Assembly: GCA_900548455.1 (NCBI GenBank) | Contig: URKQ01000016.1 | Coordinates: 6,035 to 70,034 of the forward strand | From: an uncultured Clostridium sp. | Lineage (GTDB): Bacteria; Bacillota; Clostridia; Clostridiales; Clostridiaceae | DNA: 64,000 nucleotides | Direction of reading: 5' to 3' | In this document: positions 35,004 through 43,883 of the stretch, piece by piece | Position numbering within the stretch: the first letter of the stretch is position 1 | How the letters are laid out: every line of letters begins with the position of its first letter | Position numbers and translations under genes: made by a program | Notes under the pieces: model-generated | The model's input: only the letters and a program-made list of their open reading frames with translations | Databases searched by the model: none | Told to the model about the DNA's origin: nothing

Positions 35004-35570
35004 TTAAAACTCTTTTAGTACTACTGTTTCAAGGGAATTTGATACTAAAATTATGTATTTTTGACACATTACAGTAGCTGGAACTTCTGCTCCTTTTTCA
35101 AGCCATGTAGATATAAAATAGGTCATTCCTTTAGAATAATATTTAGATATGTCAGATGAAGATAGTACATCTGCAAACTTCATATTGTTTTTATCATGAG
35201 CTGAAAAAAAAGCATCAAATATAGTTAAAAGGCCATCGCAAAAAATATCTTCAAAAGAGTTTTGACCTTCAATTTTAACAGCCTTTATATAAAAATCTTT
35301 ATGGTTTTCAATACTTGTAAAAATGAAATTTATGGCTTCAACGTACATCTTATTAGAAATCAGAAGCTTGGCCCCTTCGAATATTTCTTTATAACAAATC
35401 CATTCAAGCATTTCATATTTATCTGCAAAGTGATTATAGAATGACGGTCGTATAAGACTTGCTTCATCAGTAATCATTTTAATAGTTATTTTATCAAAGG
35501 AATGATTAACCATAAGTTTTTTAAAGCTTTCGGCAAGCATTATTTTGGTATCTTCTTTTTTACTTTTCAT
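35004..35570 (-). CDS. TetR family regulator
   Basis: Regulator of 188 aa with the HTH FDKITIKMITDEASLIRPSFYNHFADKYEMLEW and a TetR_C_8-like C-terminal domain, similar in layout to the regulator at 30499. AAGGGGTG precedes the ATG. Its target is not evident. Confidence 0.85.
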   Translation of the reverse strand: MKSKKEDTKIMLAESFKKLMVNHSFDKITIKMITDEASLIRPSFYNHFADKYEMLEWICYKEIFEGAKLLISNKMYVEAINFIFTSIENHKDFYIKAVKIEGQNSFEDIFCDGLLTIFDAFFSAHDKNNMKFADVLSSSDISKYYSKGMTYFISTWLEKGAEVPATVMCQKYIILVSNSLETVVLKEF

Positions 35571-35794
35571 TTAACTAATCACCCCTTTATAAAGCATTGG
35601 AACACATAGATTTCTTCGTTGTTATAATTATATCAACCTTTAAACTTGTGGTCAATGAAAGTAAGAATTATTTCATTTTAATTCCATATATGTATTGAGT
35701 AAGGGTATGTGTTTTGTTATAGAACTACTTTATAATATTGTAGATTATAGAGATAAATACATGTGTATAGAAAAAATAACCAAAAGTACTTTAC

Positions 35795-35860
35795 TTGTCG
35801 TAGTAATTATGATACGATATTACTACGATAGACAAAGTAATAACTTTATCAGTCGTAGTA
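35795..35860 (+). promoter_or_regulatory. Promoter with overlapping dyad operator of the padR operon
   Basis: TTGTCG (35795) and TATTAC (35818) are separated by 17 bp. They are overlain by a 10-bp inverted repeat, TCGTAGTAAT (35798-35807) and ATTACTACGA (35819-35828), with a third half site TCGTAGTA at 35853. This is the expected arrangement for repression by the PadR protein encoded just downstream. Confidence 0.6.
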
Positions 35861-35874
35861 GAGATTAAAGAAAA

Positions 35875-35915
35875 GGCTCTGTTGCAAAATAGAGATATAG
35901 AATATACAAGTTATG
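35875..35915. repeat. Dispersed repeat A, copy 3 (IS6-like end)
   Basis: Begins GGCTCTGTTGCAAAATAGAG, very close to the terminal inverted repeats of IS6/IS26/IS431-type elements, and runs to CAAGTTATG as in copies at 4221 and 26104. It sits between the padR promoter and its start codon. No transposase is present. Confidence 0.6.
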
Positions 35916-35974
35916 TTTGGTACTAAATGAATAGCTTGTGTAGGGCTTTTCTTAAAGAAAAAAGGGGTGATTGT

Positions 35975-36304
35975 TTGATCAGTAGTGACATTATTAGAGG
36001 TTATAACGATACCATCATCTTATGTCTTCTTTTAGAAGGGGATTCCTATGGATATGAAATTTCTAAAAATATAAAAATGAGGACCAATGAAGAATACGTT
36101 ATAAAAGAAACAACTCTTTACTCAGCTTTTAATAGACTTGAGAAAAATGGGTATTTGGAGGCGTATTTTGGAGATGAGACTTATGGAAAGAGACGTACCT
36201 ATTATAGGATAACTGAAAAAGGAAGAGAATTTTACAAAGAAAAATGTGAGGAATGGGAAGTTACTAAAAATGTTATTAATCATTTTATTAAGGAGATGAA
36301 GTAA
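35975..36304 (+). CDS. PadR family transcriptional regulator
   Basis: Winged-helix regulator of 109 aa. TTG 35975 is taken as start because AAAGGGGTG lies five bases upstream and the protein then has canonical length. The winged helix reads DTIILCLLLEGDSYGYEISK, ETTLYSAFNRLEKNGYLEAYFG and RRTYYRITEKGREFYKE. It is immediately followed, with no gap, by the HAAS-type membrane protein gene, the usual partner of such regulators in Firmicutes. Confidence 0.9.
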   Translation: MISSDIIRGYNDTIILCLLLEGDSYGYEISKNIKMRTNEEYVIKETTLYSAFNRLEKNGYLEAYFGDETYGKRRTYYRITEKGREFYKEKCEEWEVTKNVINHFIKEMK

Positions 36305-37285
36305 ATGGATACTATTGTTAACTATATTGAAAATGTGTTTAAAACCCTTCCTAAAACTGAGGAGTTGAAAAAACTAAAATCAGAAATTTTAAATAATATG
36401 GAAGATAAATATGAAGAACTTAAAAAAGATGGAAAAACTGAAAATGAGGCTATTGGAATTGTAATTTCAGAGTTTGGAAATATTGATGAGATTATAAAAG
36501 AATTTGGAGTTGAAATAAATAACAGTAACCCGGAAGAATCTTTACCTACAATATATATAGATAGAGTTAAAGAATATTTGTATGTAAAAAAGCAAACTTC
36601 ATTTTTAGTAAGTATTGGAGTAGCTCTTTGTATGTTAGGCGCTGCTATTTTAATTATGCTTCAGCAAATGGCTGAAGATAGAGTTATTTTAACAGGGGTA
36701 GCATTAGATACTAGAGACATAGTACCTGTAATTATATTATTAATTTTTGTAGGTATCGCAGTTGGACTATTTATTTATTCTGGAATAACTTTAGAAAAAT
36801 TTAAGGATATAGAAAAGGGACAGTTTGCAATTTCTTCTTCTACCAGAATTTTTATAGAAGAAGATGCAAAATCTATAAAGCACTATAAAACAGTTGGAAT
36901 TATCACAGGAGTAATTCTTTGTATATTATCGCCAATTGCTATATTTATAGGTGGAATGTTTAGTGAAGCTGGTTATGTATATGGAACCTCTACATTACTT
37001 CTTATTGTAGCTATTGCTGTAGGATTATTTATAAATTTAGGTGGAAATGATGATGGTCATAAGAAACTTTTAAAAGAAGGAGAATATAGCATTGAATCAC
37101 GTAAAAGTGACAAAGTAATCGGTGCGGTAGCTTCAATAGTTTGGCCAATAGCTGTAATAATATTTTTAACCTGGAGCTTTTTATTTGGTAGTTGGGGAAT
37201 TTCTTGGATAGTATTTCCTATAACAGGAGTATTATTTGGTGGATTTTGCTCTGTGTATAAATCAATTAAGTCTGTAGAAAAATAG
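36305..37285 (+). CDS. Permease-prefix/HAAS-domain membrane protein
   Basis: Protein of 326 aa. The N-terminal helical HAAS-like domain (residues 1-75: VNYIENVFKTLPKTEELKKL, EAIGIVISEFGNIDEIIKEF) is followed by five TM segments between residues 98 and 315. It begins directly after the padR stop codon and is translationally coupled. Such PadR/DUF1700-HAAS pairs respond to envelope or drug stress; a transport function is not evident because no ABC partner is present. Confidence 0.8.
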   Translation: MDTIVNYIENVFKTLPKTEELKKLKSEILNNMEDKYEELKKDGKTENEAIGIVISEFGNIDEIIKEFGVEINNSNPEESLPTIYIDRVKEYLYVKKQTSFLVSIGVALCMLGAAILIMLQQMAEDRVILTGVALDTRDIVPVIILLIFVGIAVGLFIYSGITLEKFKDIEKGQFAISSSTRIFIEEDAKSIKHYKTVGIITGVILCILSPIAIFIGGMFSEAGYVYGTSTLLLIVAIAVGLFINLGGNDDGHKKLLKEGEYSIESRKSDKVIGAVASIVWPIAVIIFLTWSFLFGSWGISWIVFPITGVLFGGFCSVYKSIKSVEK

Positions 37286-37303
37286 AGGATATAATGCATA
37301 ATT

Positions 37304-37475
37304 TATACTAAACATAAATTTATAGCTTGTGAAGGCCTTTTCTAAGAAGGGGTGAAGGGGGACACTGTCCACCTCCGGTTCAAGGAGAGATACTCAAAGG
37401 GAACCATAGGGTTCCTTTTGAAAGAGCTGAATTAGGACCTGTGTGCATTAATGTAAATGCATACAGATCCAATCA
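37304..37475. repeat. Dispersed repeat B, copy 1 (composite)
   Basis: 37304-37360 resembles 35921-35970 (TATAGCTTGTGAAGG and the following C/T-rich block ending GGGGTGA), so the padR operon is flanked by related sequence. 37396-37475 holds two dyads (AAAGGGAACCATAGGGTTCC and GGACCTGTGTGCATT with AATGCATACAGATCC) that recur in related form at 61648-61738 and partly at 26150. No ORF. Confidence 0.55.
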
Positions 37476-37506
37476 ATTAAAGGTATTGAAGAGTAATTTT
37501 AGATAA

Positions 37507-37557
37507 AAAAGTGGACTTACAAAGTAAAAAATAATCTTTGCAAGTCTACTTTTTTTA
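37507..37557 (+). terminator. Rho-independent terminator
   Basis: AAAGTGGACTT-CAAAG pairs with CTTTG-CAAGTCTACTTT (minor mismatches), followed by T7. Confidence 0.75.
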
Positions 37558-37697
37558 TACTCATAATTAATAGTAGATAAAAATAAGGTGATAATATATA
37601 ATTAACTAGGTGATTGAAGAAAAATTACATTATATAATGAAAGAAAAATTATTTTAAAATGTTAAAAATATAGATAATTATATACAAGGAGAGACAG

Positions 37698-39065
37698 ATG
37701 AGAAAAAGAAAAGAATATGAATTAACAATAGAGGGAACAGAATTTCCAGGTAAGGGAATAGCTTACTATGAAGGTGAAAAAGTAGGTGTTAAGGGTGCAA
37801 TTCCAGGTCAAAAGGTTAGAGCTAGAATAACTAAGAAAAACTCCAATGGAATAGAAGGAAAACTTTTAGAAGTTTTAGAAGATGTAGATTATAAAATAAA
37901 ACCATCTTGTGAATTGTTTGGAATCTGTGGAGGATGTAGTCAAGCAGATATTCCCCTTGAAACTCAACTTAAATTTAAAGAAGAGCAAGTTAAAAAGCTT
38001 CTTGAAGATAAAGGTATAACTGATTATGAATATCTAGGGATTGAAAGTAGTCCACTTCATTATGAGTATAGAAATAAAATGGAATTTACCTTTGGAGACT
38101 TTGAAAAAGGTGGAGAATTAACTTTAGGAATGCATGCTAAAAATAGAAGCTTCTCAATAGTAACTGTAGATAAATGCCAAATAGTTGATGAAGACTTTAG
38201 ACAAATAATAAAAGTTACTTTAGATCATTTTAGAAAAGCAGAACTTCCTTATTATAAAATAATGAAAAGAGAAGGATTTTTAAGAAACTTAGTAGTAAGA
38301 AAAGCAATCAACACTGGAGAAATCCTAGTTAATATAGTAACTACAACTCAAATTGATTATGGTATGACTTCATATAAAGAAGAATTATTAAATTTAAATC
38401 TTCATGGAAAAATTATAGGAATAATTCAAACGCTAAATGATTCTTTGTCAGAAGTAGTTCAAGCAGATAAAGTAAAAGTTCTTTATGGAAGAGATTTTAT
38501 AGAAGAGAATCTTTTAGGACTTAAGTTTAAAATTAATCCATTTGCATTTTTCCAAACAAACACTAAGGGAGCAGAAAAACTTTATTCAATGGTAAGAGAC
38601 TTTATTGGAGATTCAGAAGATAAAGTAGTATTTGATTTATATTGTGGAACAGGTACAATAGGTCAAATAGTAGCTCCTAAAGCTAAAAAAGTAGTTGGAA
38701 TCGAACTTATTGAAGAAGCTGTAGAAGCTGCAAAGGAAAATGCTAAACTTAATGGTCTTGATAATTGTGAATTTATAGCTGGAGATGTAGCTGTAACAAT
38801 AAAAGAAGTCAAGGTGAAACCAGATATAATTATCTTAGATCCACCAAGACCAGGGGTACATCCTGTAGCACTAGACTATGTAATTAAGTTTAATGCTCCA
38901 GAGATTGTGTATGTTTCATGTAACCCTAAAACTTTAGCTACAGATTTAGAAGTCTTAAAAGCTAATGGCTATGAAGTTAAAGCTATGAGAATTATGGATA
39001 TGTTTCCCATGACCCCTCATGTTGAGGTGGTTGTTAAGCTTACAAAGACCAAAGGGATGAAGTAA
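37698..39065 (+). CDS. rlmD: 23S rRNA (uracil-5-)-methyltransferase, RlmD/RlmCD type
   Basis: Methylates a uridine of 23S rRNA (U1939-type), 455 aa. A TRAM-like N-terminus precedes the Fe-S ligand cluster C71, C77, C80 (CELFGICGGC) with a later DKCQ. The SAM domain has FFQTN, FDLYCGTGTIGQ, ILDPPRPGVHP and the catalytic YVSCNPKTLATDL. The C-terminus is HVEVVVKLTKTKGMK. It is intact, but its 3' end is the left boundary of the island: four further HxExVV-type C-terminal fragments lie downstream (39136, 44091, 45752, 51485). Confidence 0.93.
   Translation: MRKRKEYELTIEGTEFPGKGIAYYEGEKVGVKGAIPGQKVRARITKKNSNGIEGKLLEVLEDVDYKIKPSCELFGICGGCSQADIPLETQLKFKEEQVKKLLEDKGITDYEYLGIESSPLHYEYRNKMEFTFGDFEKGGELTLGMHAKNRSFSIVTVDKCQIVDEDFRQIIKVTLDHFRKAELPYYKIMKREGFLRNLVVRKAINTGEILVNIVTTTQIDYGMTSYKEELLNLNLHGKIIGIIQTLNDSLSEVVQADKVKVLYGRDFIEENLLGLKFKINPFAFFQTNTKGAEKLYSMVRDFIGDSEDKVVFDLYCGTGTIGQIVAPKAKKVVGIELIEEAVEAAKENAKLNGLDNCEFIAGDVAVTIKEVKVKPDIIILDPPRPGVHPVALDYVIKFNAPEIVYVSCNPKTLATDLEVLKANGYEVKAMRIMDMFPMTPHVEVVVKLTKTKGMK
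39018..39065 (+). other. Attachment site 1 (attL) within the rlmD 3' end
   Basis: The codons for HVEVVV-KL plus the tail TKTKGMK and stop. They are the reference for four downstream copies that share the HxExVV coding core but differ after it, as expected when each integration swaps in an element-derived 3' end. Confidence 0.6.
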
Positions 39066-39135
39066 GTTTTATAAACCACCCATGCAAGGGCTCCCCAAGA
39101 ATCCAAGTGAAGCGACAGATGATTGGTAGGAGACT

Positions 39136-39174
39136 ACTGCTGAGGTGGTTGTTAAGCTATCTAAGAAAGCCTAG
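39136..39174 (+). other. Attachment site 2: rlmD-like C-terminal fragment
   Basis: Reads T-A-E-V-V-V-K-L-S-K-K-A-stop. GAGGTGGTTGTTAAGCT is identical to the rlmD end. The 70 bp before it have stops in this frame and no start, so it is a fragment. A U-tailed hairpin (39226) follows, as after an original gene end. Confidence 0.6.
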
Positions 39175-39225
39175 TAATATCAATGGTTTAAGGCGCTTTT
39201 TACAATTTAATAAAGTGTGTTTTAT

Positions 39226-39256
39226 CTCTCCTAGATGATTCTAGGGGAGTTTTTTT
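39226..39256 (+). terminator. Rho-independent terminator
   Basis: CTCTCCTAGA/TCTAGGGGAG, 10 bp with a TGAT loop, then T7. Probably the terminator that served rlmD before the insertion, or that of an inserted module. Confidence 0.8.
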
Positions 39257-39292
39257 ATACAGTTTAGACTAGGGGGAATATTAATTTAAGGG

Positions 39293-39504
39293 AAAAATGG
39301 TGATAAATCTATGTCTGCTGGTAATAGAGCTATTGTGGATGCTGCAGATGAAAAAAAGATATTCATTTATTTGTAAAGTTTTCACCCCAAGAATATTACT
39401 ACCAGGGTGTATTTAGTCTTGTGGATTACACTTATGAAGATGACATAGATGAAAATGGAAATACTCGAAAAGAGTACAAGTTTAAACTTAGAAAAGTAAA
39501 CTGA
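39293..39504 (+). pseudogene. C-terminal remnant of an unidentified protein
   Basis: Conceptual translation NGDKSMSAGNRAIVDAADEKK, then after a one-base slip in the A run at about 39351-39357 DIHLFVKFSPQEYYYQGVF and VDYTYEDDIDENGNTRKEY, ending FKLRKVN-stop. The sequence is protein-like across about 68 codons but has no start. The pattern recalls the C-terminus of restriction endonuclease-like (SRA/HNH) proteins, but I cannot confirm that. It is a gene remnant inside the first island module. Confidence 0.5.
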
Positions 39505-39579
39505 TATGGTGAATTATTCAAGAGTATCATGGGCACAAATATTTAGATGTTTTAAAGATTATAATTTTACATTGAAAAA

Positions 39580-39617
39580 AGCACGTTTGCAAACATAAAT
39601 AGTTTTGCAAACGTGCT
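39580..39617. terminator. Strong 14-bp hairpin, possible terminator
   Basis: AGCACGTTTGCAAA and TTTGCAAACGTGCT pair perfectly around a 10-base loop. The T run comes eleven bases after the stem on the plus strand, while a T6 tract follows directly on the minus strand, so termination of minus-strand transcription is more likely. Confidence 0.55.
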
Positions 39618-39873
39618 CTTGAAAAAAATTTTTTCACTTGGGAAAACTTTTAATTGCTGATTCAATTATAATACTAATTGTTGTAATTTGTAAATATTAT
39701 CAGTGTATTAATATGGTTCACATTGCTAGTGGATTAAGAAAAGAATTCAGTGTTGTATAACATTTTTAAAAAGAATACACTAGACATAGGAAGAGTGGGG
39801 TTATTGATTTTACAGCAAGAGGAAGGACCTAAGTATAATTTATGATTTTAAATTTGATAAGAGGTGATAAGAA

Positions 39874-40002
39874 GTGAAAGGTGAAAAAAATAAATGGATC
39901 ATTGATGATGATATTTCTGAAGAAGATTTAATTGTTGAATTAACGGATGAAGAAATAGCGGATATAGAAAAGAGGCATAAGGAACTGGGATTAGAAGATT
40001 AG
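39874..40002 (+). CDS. Small acidic protein, 42 aa
   Basis: GTG 39874 with GAGGTGATAA upstream. The product is very acidic and helical (WIIDDDISEEDLIVELTDEE, IADIEKRHKELGLED). It is followed by a hairpin (AGCACTTAC/GTAGGTGCT, 40004-40032). Such small acidic ORFs are frequent cargo in mobile elements; function unknown. Confidence 0.5.
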   Translation: MKGEKNKWIIDDDISEEDLIVELTDEEIADIEKRHKELGLED

Positions 40003-40204
40003 AAGCACTTACTTAGATAAAGAGTAGGTGCTGTTATTATATATAAAATCAAGTCTTAGGAAACTAAGGCTTTTTATTATGCCTTAATTTATTTGTCATA
40101 ACTGACTATAATCTATCTACCTTGTCAGTGGACGGTGAGTTAATTCTTAATACAACTAGATTTCTCAGAAGTATTATACACTGGAGAATGTAAAAAAGAG
40201 ATCC

Positions 40205-41392
40205 ATAAAAAATAATGGTGACATTAATAGCTATTATGTTTCAGAGAATCATATCCCAATAGTATCTCCAGAGATGTGGGAAGAAGTTCAGAAGGAAATT
40301 GAAAGAAGAGGAAAAGGTAAAGGGATTGATTTAGAAGATACAAAGAAATATACAAATAGATATGGACACCCTGATTATATTCTCGCTGGAATTTATGCAG
40401 ATGAGGGCATAAGTGGCACAAACACTAAGAAGAGAGAACAATTTAACAAAATGATAGAGGATTGTAAAGCCGGAAAGATAGATATAATTATAACTAAATC
40501 TATATCCAGGTTTGCAAGAAATACTTTAGATTGCTTAAACTATGTAAGAATGCTAAAGGAACTTGGCATTGAAATTATATTTGAGAAAGAAAATATAAGA
40601 ACGTTAGATTCAAAAGGAGAAGTACTACTTACTATATTAAGCTCGTTAGCCCAGGATGAGAGTAGGTCTATTTCAGAAAACTCTACTTGGGGAATTAGAA
40701 GGAAATTTGAACAGGGAAAAGTTTCAGTTAACTATACCAAATTTCTAGGCTATGAAAAAGGTGAAAATGGCAACTTAGTTATTGTACCTGAGCAAGCAGA
40801 AGTAGTTAAAACAATATTTAACCTATATTTAGATGGAATGACATTACAGCAGATAAAAGAGCAGTTAGAAGGCCAGCGAATCAAAACTGCTACCGGTAAA
40901 GATGTTTGGGCAACGTATGTTATTCAGAAGATGCTCAAAATGAGAAGTATAAATGTTGCACCATGTTTTAAAAAACTTTTACTGAGAATTATATTACCGG
41001 AAAAAGAAAAGTAAATCATGGAGAACGTGCAAAATATTATATAGAAGATACTCACCCAACTATTGTATCAAAAGATATATTTAATAGAGTGCAAGAGGAA
41101 AGTTATTAGTATGTGGTGATTGTGGTAAATCCTATCGTGGAAGAACGGAACGTGGCAAAATTTTGTGGGATGTGCTACAAGAATTGAAAAGGGTAAAAAT
41201 GAGTGTCACCTATTCTCTATGATAAATGAAGAGTGGTTAAAAGAACAGCTTTCAGAGCTAATTTGTGATGGTACTTACGATGAAGGTGTAGTGAAAAGAA
41301 AGGTTGAAAATATTGAAGTGCATAAGGGGTATATTATAGTAAAAGGAAGAAACGATTTGGATTATATTGACATAGAGCAAGATTTGGAATAA
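40205..41392 (+). pseudogene. Chimeric, decayed large serine recombinase (copy 1)
   Basis: The first part (NSYYVSENHIPIVSPEMWEE) belongs to the mid or C-terminal recombinase domain. It is joined at about 40370 to the end of a catalytic domain (ILAGIYADEGISGTNTKKRE, ISRFARNTLDCLN, LAQDESRSISENSTWGI) and the recombinase domain. The catalytic Ser block is missing. A one-base deletion at about 40938 shifts the frame (compare 46527), and about 90 bp are lost near 41100 before the zinc-ribbon CGDCGKSYRGR remnant. Very similar to copy 2 at 45874-47067. Once the integrase of this module; now inactive. Confidence 0.85.
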
Positions 41393-41521
41393 TATAGTAT
41401 TAACATAATGTGAAAGTGGTTTACTGTATGCTCTTATCGGGACCGAACGACCTACGCTGAACTAGGATACTGTAACATATACGTAAATGGTAATTGAGCA
41501 ACTTTGTCCGTATGTTTTGTA

Positions 41522-41552
41522 GCATCTTCTATTTGGGTAGGAGATGCGACTT
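41522..41552 (+). promoter_or_regulatory. Terminator-like hairpin in the GTPase leader
   Basis: GCATCTTCTA (41522-41531) pairs with TAGGAGATGC (41538-41547), followed by GACTTTTTC, about 35 bases before the GTPase start codon and ahead of its AGGAGG. It could attenuate transcription or end an upstream transcript. A CATATACG/CGTATG element sits just before it. Confidence 0.5.
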
Positions 41553-41586
41553 TTTCATGTGTAATAAATTTATAGGAGGATTTCAT

Positions 41587-43755
41587 ATGAAACAAGAAAA
41601 AAACATATTGGAGAGACTCGGTTATCATTATTTAAGTCCAGATGTTCGAATTATTGAAAAAGTTGGATCCACGGGTTCAGGAAAAACTATGACGGACCTT
41701 CTGTTCACAACACCCAAAGCGCTCAATGTGTTGATCAAAGCTGTTGGCGAAGGCAGTGCAACCTTAGGAGATCAAACTAAAGTTTTTACTGAGAAACTTA
41801 CTGATCATATCATTGTTGCAGCAAAGCTAGGTGATGAAGTTTATACTTGGGAGCAACTTATTGAGCTAATTCTAAAAGTATTCACCAAGATTGTTAAAGG
41901 TAATTATAAAGACTCTCAGATAGAAAATCTGGATCAAATTCAAAAGGGTTTAATTAAAGAGTTGATAGAGGCTCTTGATAGTAAACGAAACACCGAGGCT
42001 CAGCCTCGTTTACTGAAAGAATACTTACGGCTAGAATTTGTAAATGAGATTGCTGATTATAGTATGCCTTTCCTTAGCGAAAATTTACAAATAATATACC
42101 AACAGGCAAAGAATTCGCTCTTGGATATGGAGGCTAAACCAAAATCTCGTAAATTTGATGAGGCAATTAGTCAACGCCTACAAGAAGCTATTGATAGAGA
42201 GCCGAATCTTTTAAATGGGTTAAGGAAAACACATAAAAATATTAATGATGAGTTAAAGAGTCATTTCTTCAAATATTTTAATGAACATATGAAATCCGAA
42301 GATGAATATTATTATCATATTATTGATCTGAATAATATTGAAGATAGCAATGAATTTATTAATGCCGTATTCTCAAACAACAATCTAAGTGGAGGCGAAA
42401 ATCTCTCTATCGAAGTATTGTGTGCAGAACTTATAATATATGTTCCTATGAACGCAGAAGTAATACAAATTGTCAGGGGAAATCGGCAGATGGAACAAGT
42501 CTTTCAGGGAATGGATTTGAAACTCTCATTAGGTATTCGAGACACTAGGGGGCTATACCATGAAAGTGCTGATCAACAGAAGGAGAATGAGCATTTACAA
42601 GATCTTTTGTATAATCGTTCGTATGATGCACTTATGCTTGTATGCCCTGTGTTTGGGGATACAAATTATGCTAAACTCCGAGAAGATGTAAAGGCTGTTT
42701 TAAAGTTGTATAGTAAACAAACTCCGATAATTCTTTTGAATAATAAGGTCGACTTGTTAATAGATGATCAACATAAGGATGGAGAGTTAACTGATCTATT
42801 CGATTTAAACAGTTTTATAGAACCACAAATAATTGAATTTGATGAGTTAAAGGTTAATATTGACCAGCGAATATCAGGCATTATCCAGGAGTTTAGGAAT
42901 GCACAACAAAAACGTGGAGGCGGTGTACTTGAATCAGTACCGTGCTATCTGAAACCACCTAGCACAGCCAGAATAACTCCTGAAATGTATAAAAATTATG
43001 GCCCAAAGCAAGCACTTAATAGAATTCTTAGGATTCTTTGTGACTCACTGATATCTACCAGCGAAAAGATACCATTTTATCTAGACTCTGCTGTTGATGA
43101 AGGAAAGTTACCATTTAGCATTAACAGGAAGAAAGTCCGGGATATTATAGGGGCTGCTTTTATGAATCAGCAGTTTATTAGGCAAGTAAAGAATGCTGCA
43201 TTGAAAAATATTGATGAAAATTTAGGCAAGACTCCGCATGGGCAAGGTTACAATGCTTTGGGACGTAAAGTAGCTATTGGGCAAGGTTGGTCATCAAATA
43301 TCGATGAAAGTTATTTTATTAACTGTAAGTCATTTTCAATAACTTTCCCTGCCAATGTTCAAAATCTCATTACTACGGCACTATTGGATGAAATAATCAC
43401 AAACTCAATTACTTACACTAAAGGGCATTTCGCTTCACAGGAGGATGAGGATAAAGTTAAAGAAATAATTAAATTACGCACATATAGAAGCAGTATTTTT
43501 GCAGCTAATATGTTATACGATCATGCTTTTAAGATTGCTGATAAGGCGGGTTTTAGTTATAGGATTCGTTTTAATCAATTTCTAAAACTAAGTCGCGATT
43601 TCTTTAAAATTACTGATGCGGATATACTACAAGTTACTACTGATCTGCAAACATCAGAGGTGAGTAATGTATTTGACAGTTATACTTACGCTATGGTAAA
43701 AGAATTAAAGCATGCGGTAAATCTTGCTTTTCGTCTGAATGTCTATATTAAATAA
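41587..43755 (+). CDS. Large P-loop GTPase-like protein, candidate defence gene
   Basis: Soluble 722-aa protein; ATG 41587 follows AGGAGG. P-loop GSTGSGKT lies at residues 27-34, a G3-like DTRGL at 319 and a G4-type NKVD at 386-389. The P-loop and switch regions are thus separated by about 290 residues of helical insertion. The last 250 residues are mostly helical with no motif I recognise. The layout suggests a dynamin/GIMAP-like or TRAFAC-related GTPase, but the family is not assignable. Codon use is visibly less AT-rich than in the flanks. It is the only intact large gene of its island module, flanked by recombinase debris, which points to an accessory, possibly anti-phage role (inference). 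Confidence 0.7.
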   Translation: MKQEKNILERLGYHYLSPDVRIIEKVGSTGSGKTMTDLLFTTPKALNVLIKAVGEGSATLGDQTKVFTEKLTDHIIVAAKLGDEVYTWEQLIELILKVFTKIVKGNYKDSQIENLDQIQKGLIKELIEALDSKRNTEAQPRLLKEYLRLEFVNEIADYSMPFLSENLQIIYQQAKNSLLDMEAKPKSRKFDEAISQRLQEAIDREPNLLNGLRKTHKNINDELKSHFFKYFNEHMKSEDEYYYHIIDLNNIEDSNEFINAVFSNNNLSGGENLSIEVLCAELIIYVPMNAEVIQIVRGNRQMEQVFQGMDLKLSLGIRDTRGLYHESADQQKENEHLQDLLYNRSYDALMLVCPVFGDTNYAKLREDVKAVLKLYSKQTPIILLNNKVDLLIDDQHKDGELTDLFDLNSFIEPQIIEFDELKVNIDQRISGIIQEFRNAQQKRGGGVLESVPCYLKPPSTARITPEMYKNYGPKQALNRILRILCDSLISTSEKIPFYLDSAVDEGKLPFSINRKKVRDIIGAAFMNQQFIRQVKNAALKNIDENLGKTPHGQGYNALGRKVAIGQGWSSNIDESYFINCKSFSITFPANVQNLITTALLDEIITNSITYTKGHFASQEDEDKVKEIIKLRTYRSSIFAANMLYDHAFKIADKAGFSYRIRFNQFLKLSRDFFKITDADILQVTTDLQTSEVSNVFDSYTYAMVKELKHAVNLAFRLNVYIK

Positions 43756-43819
43756 GTAATAAAAGTATAATGCAATAAGTTACCTTTCATAAAAGAGGTA
43801 TAGGCTTCATAGAAACCCA

Positions 43820-43860
43820 ATAAATTGAGAGTTGGCTCTAGTTGAAACTCTCAATTTATC
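43820..43860 (+). terminator. Terminator-like hairpin
   Basis: ATAAATTGAGAGTT and AACTCTCAATTTAT pair around a 12-base loop downstream of the GTPase gene. The T tail is weak. Confidence 0.6.
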
Positions 43861-43883
43861 GTATTTATTGTTACTTAACAAAA

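Noticed and set aside
36305..37285. ABC-type permease subunit
   Set aside because: Despite the permease-prefix type N-terminus, there is no ATPase gene nearby and no permease motif; it is described only as a HAAS-type membrane protein.
40205..41392. Functional site-specific recombinase
   Set aside because: The catalytic serine segment is missing, and the frame is shifted and deleted relative to the copy at 45874.
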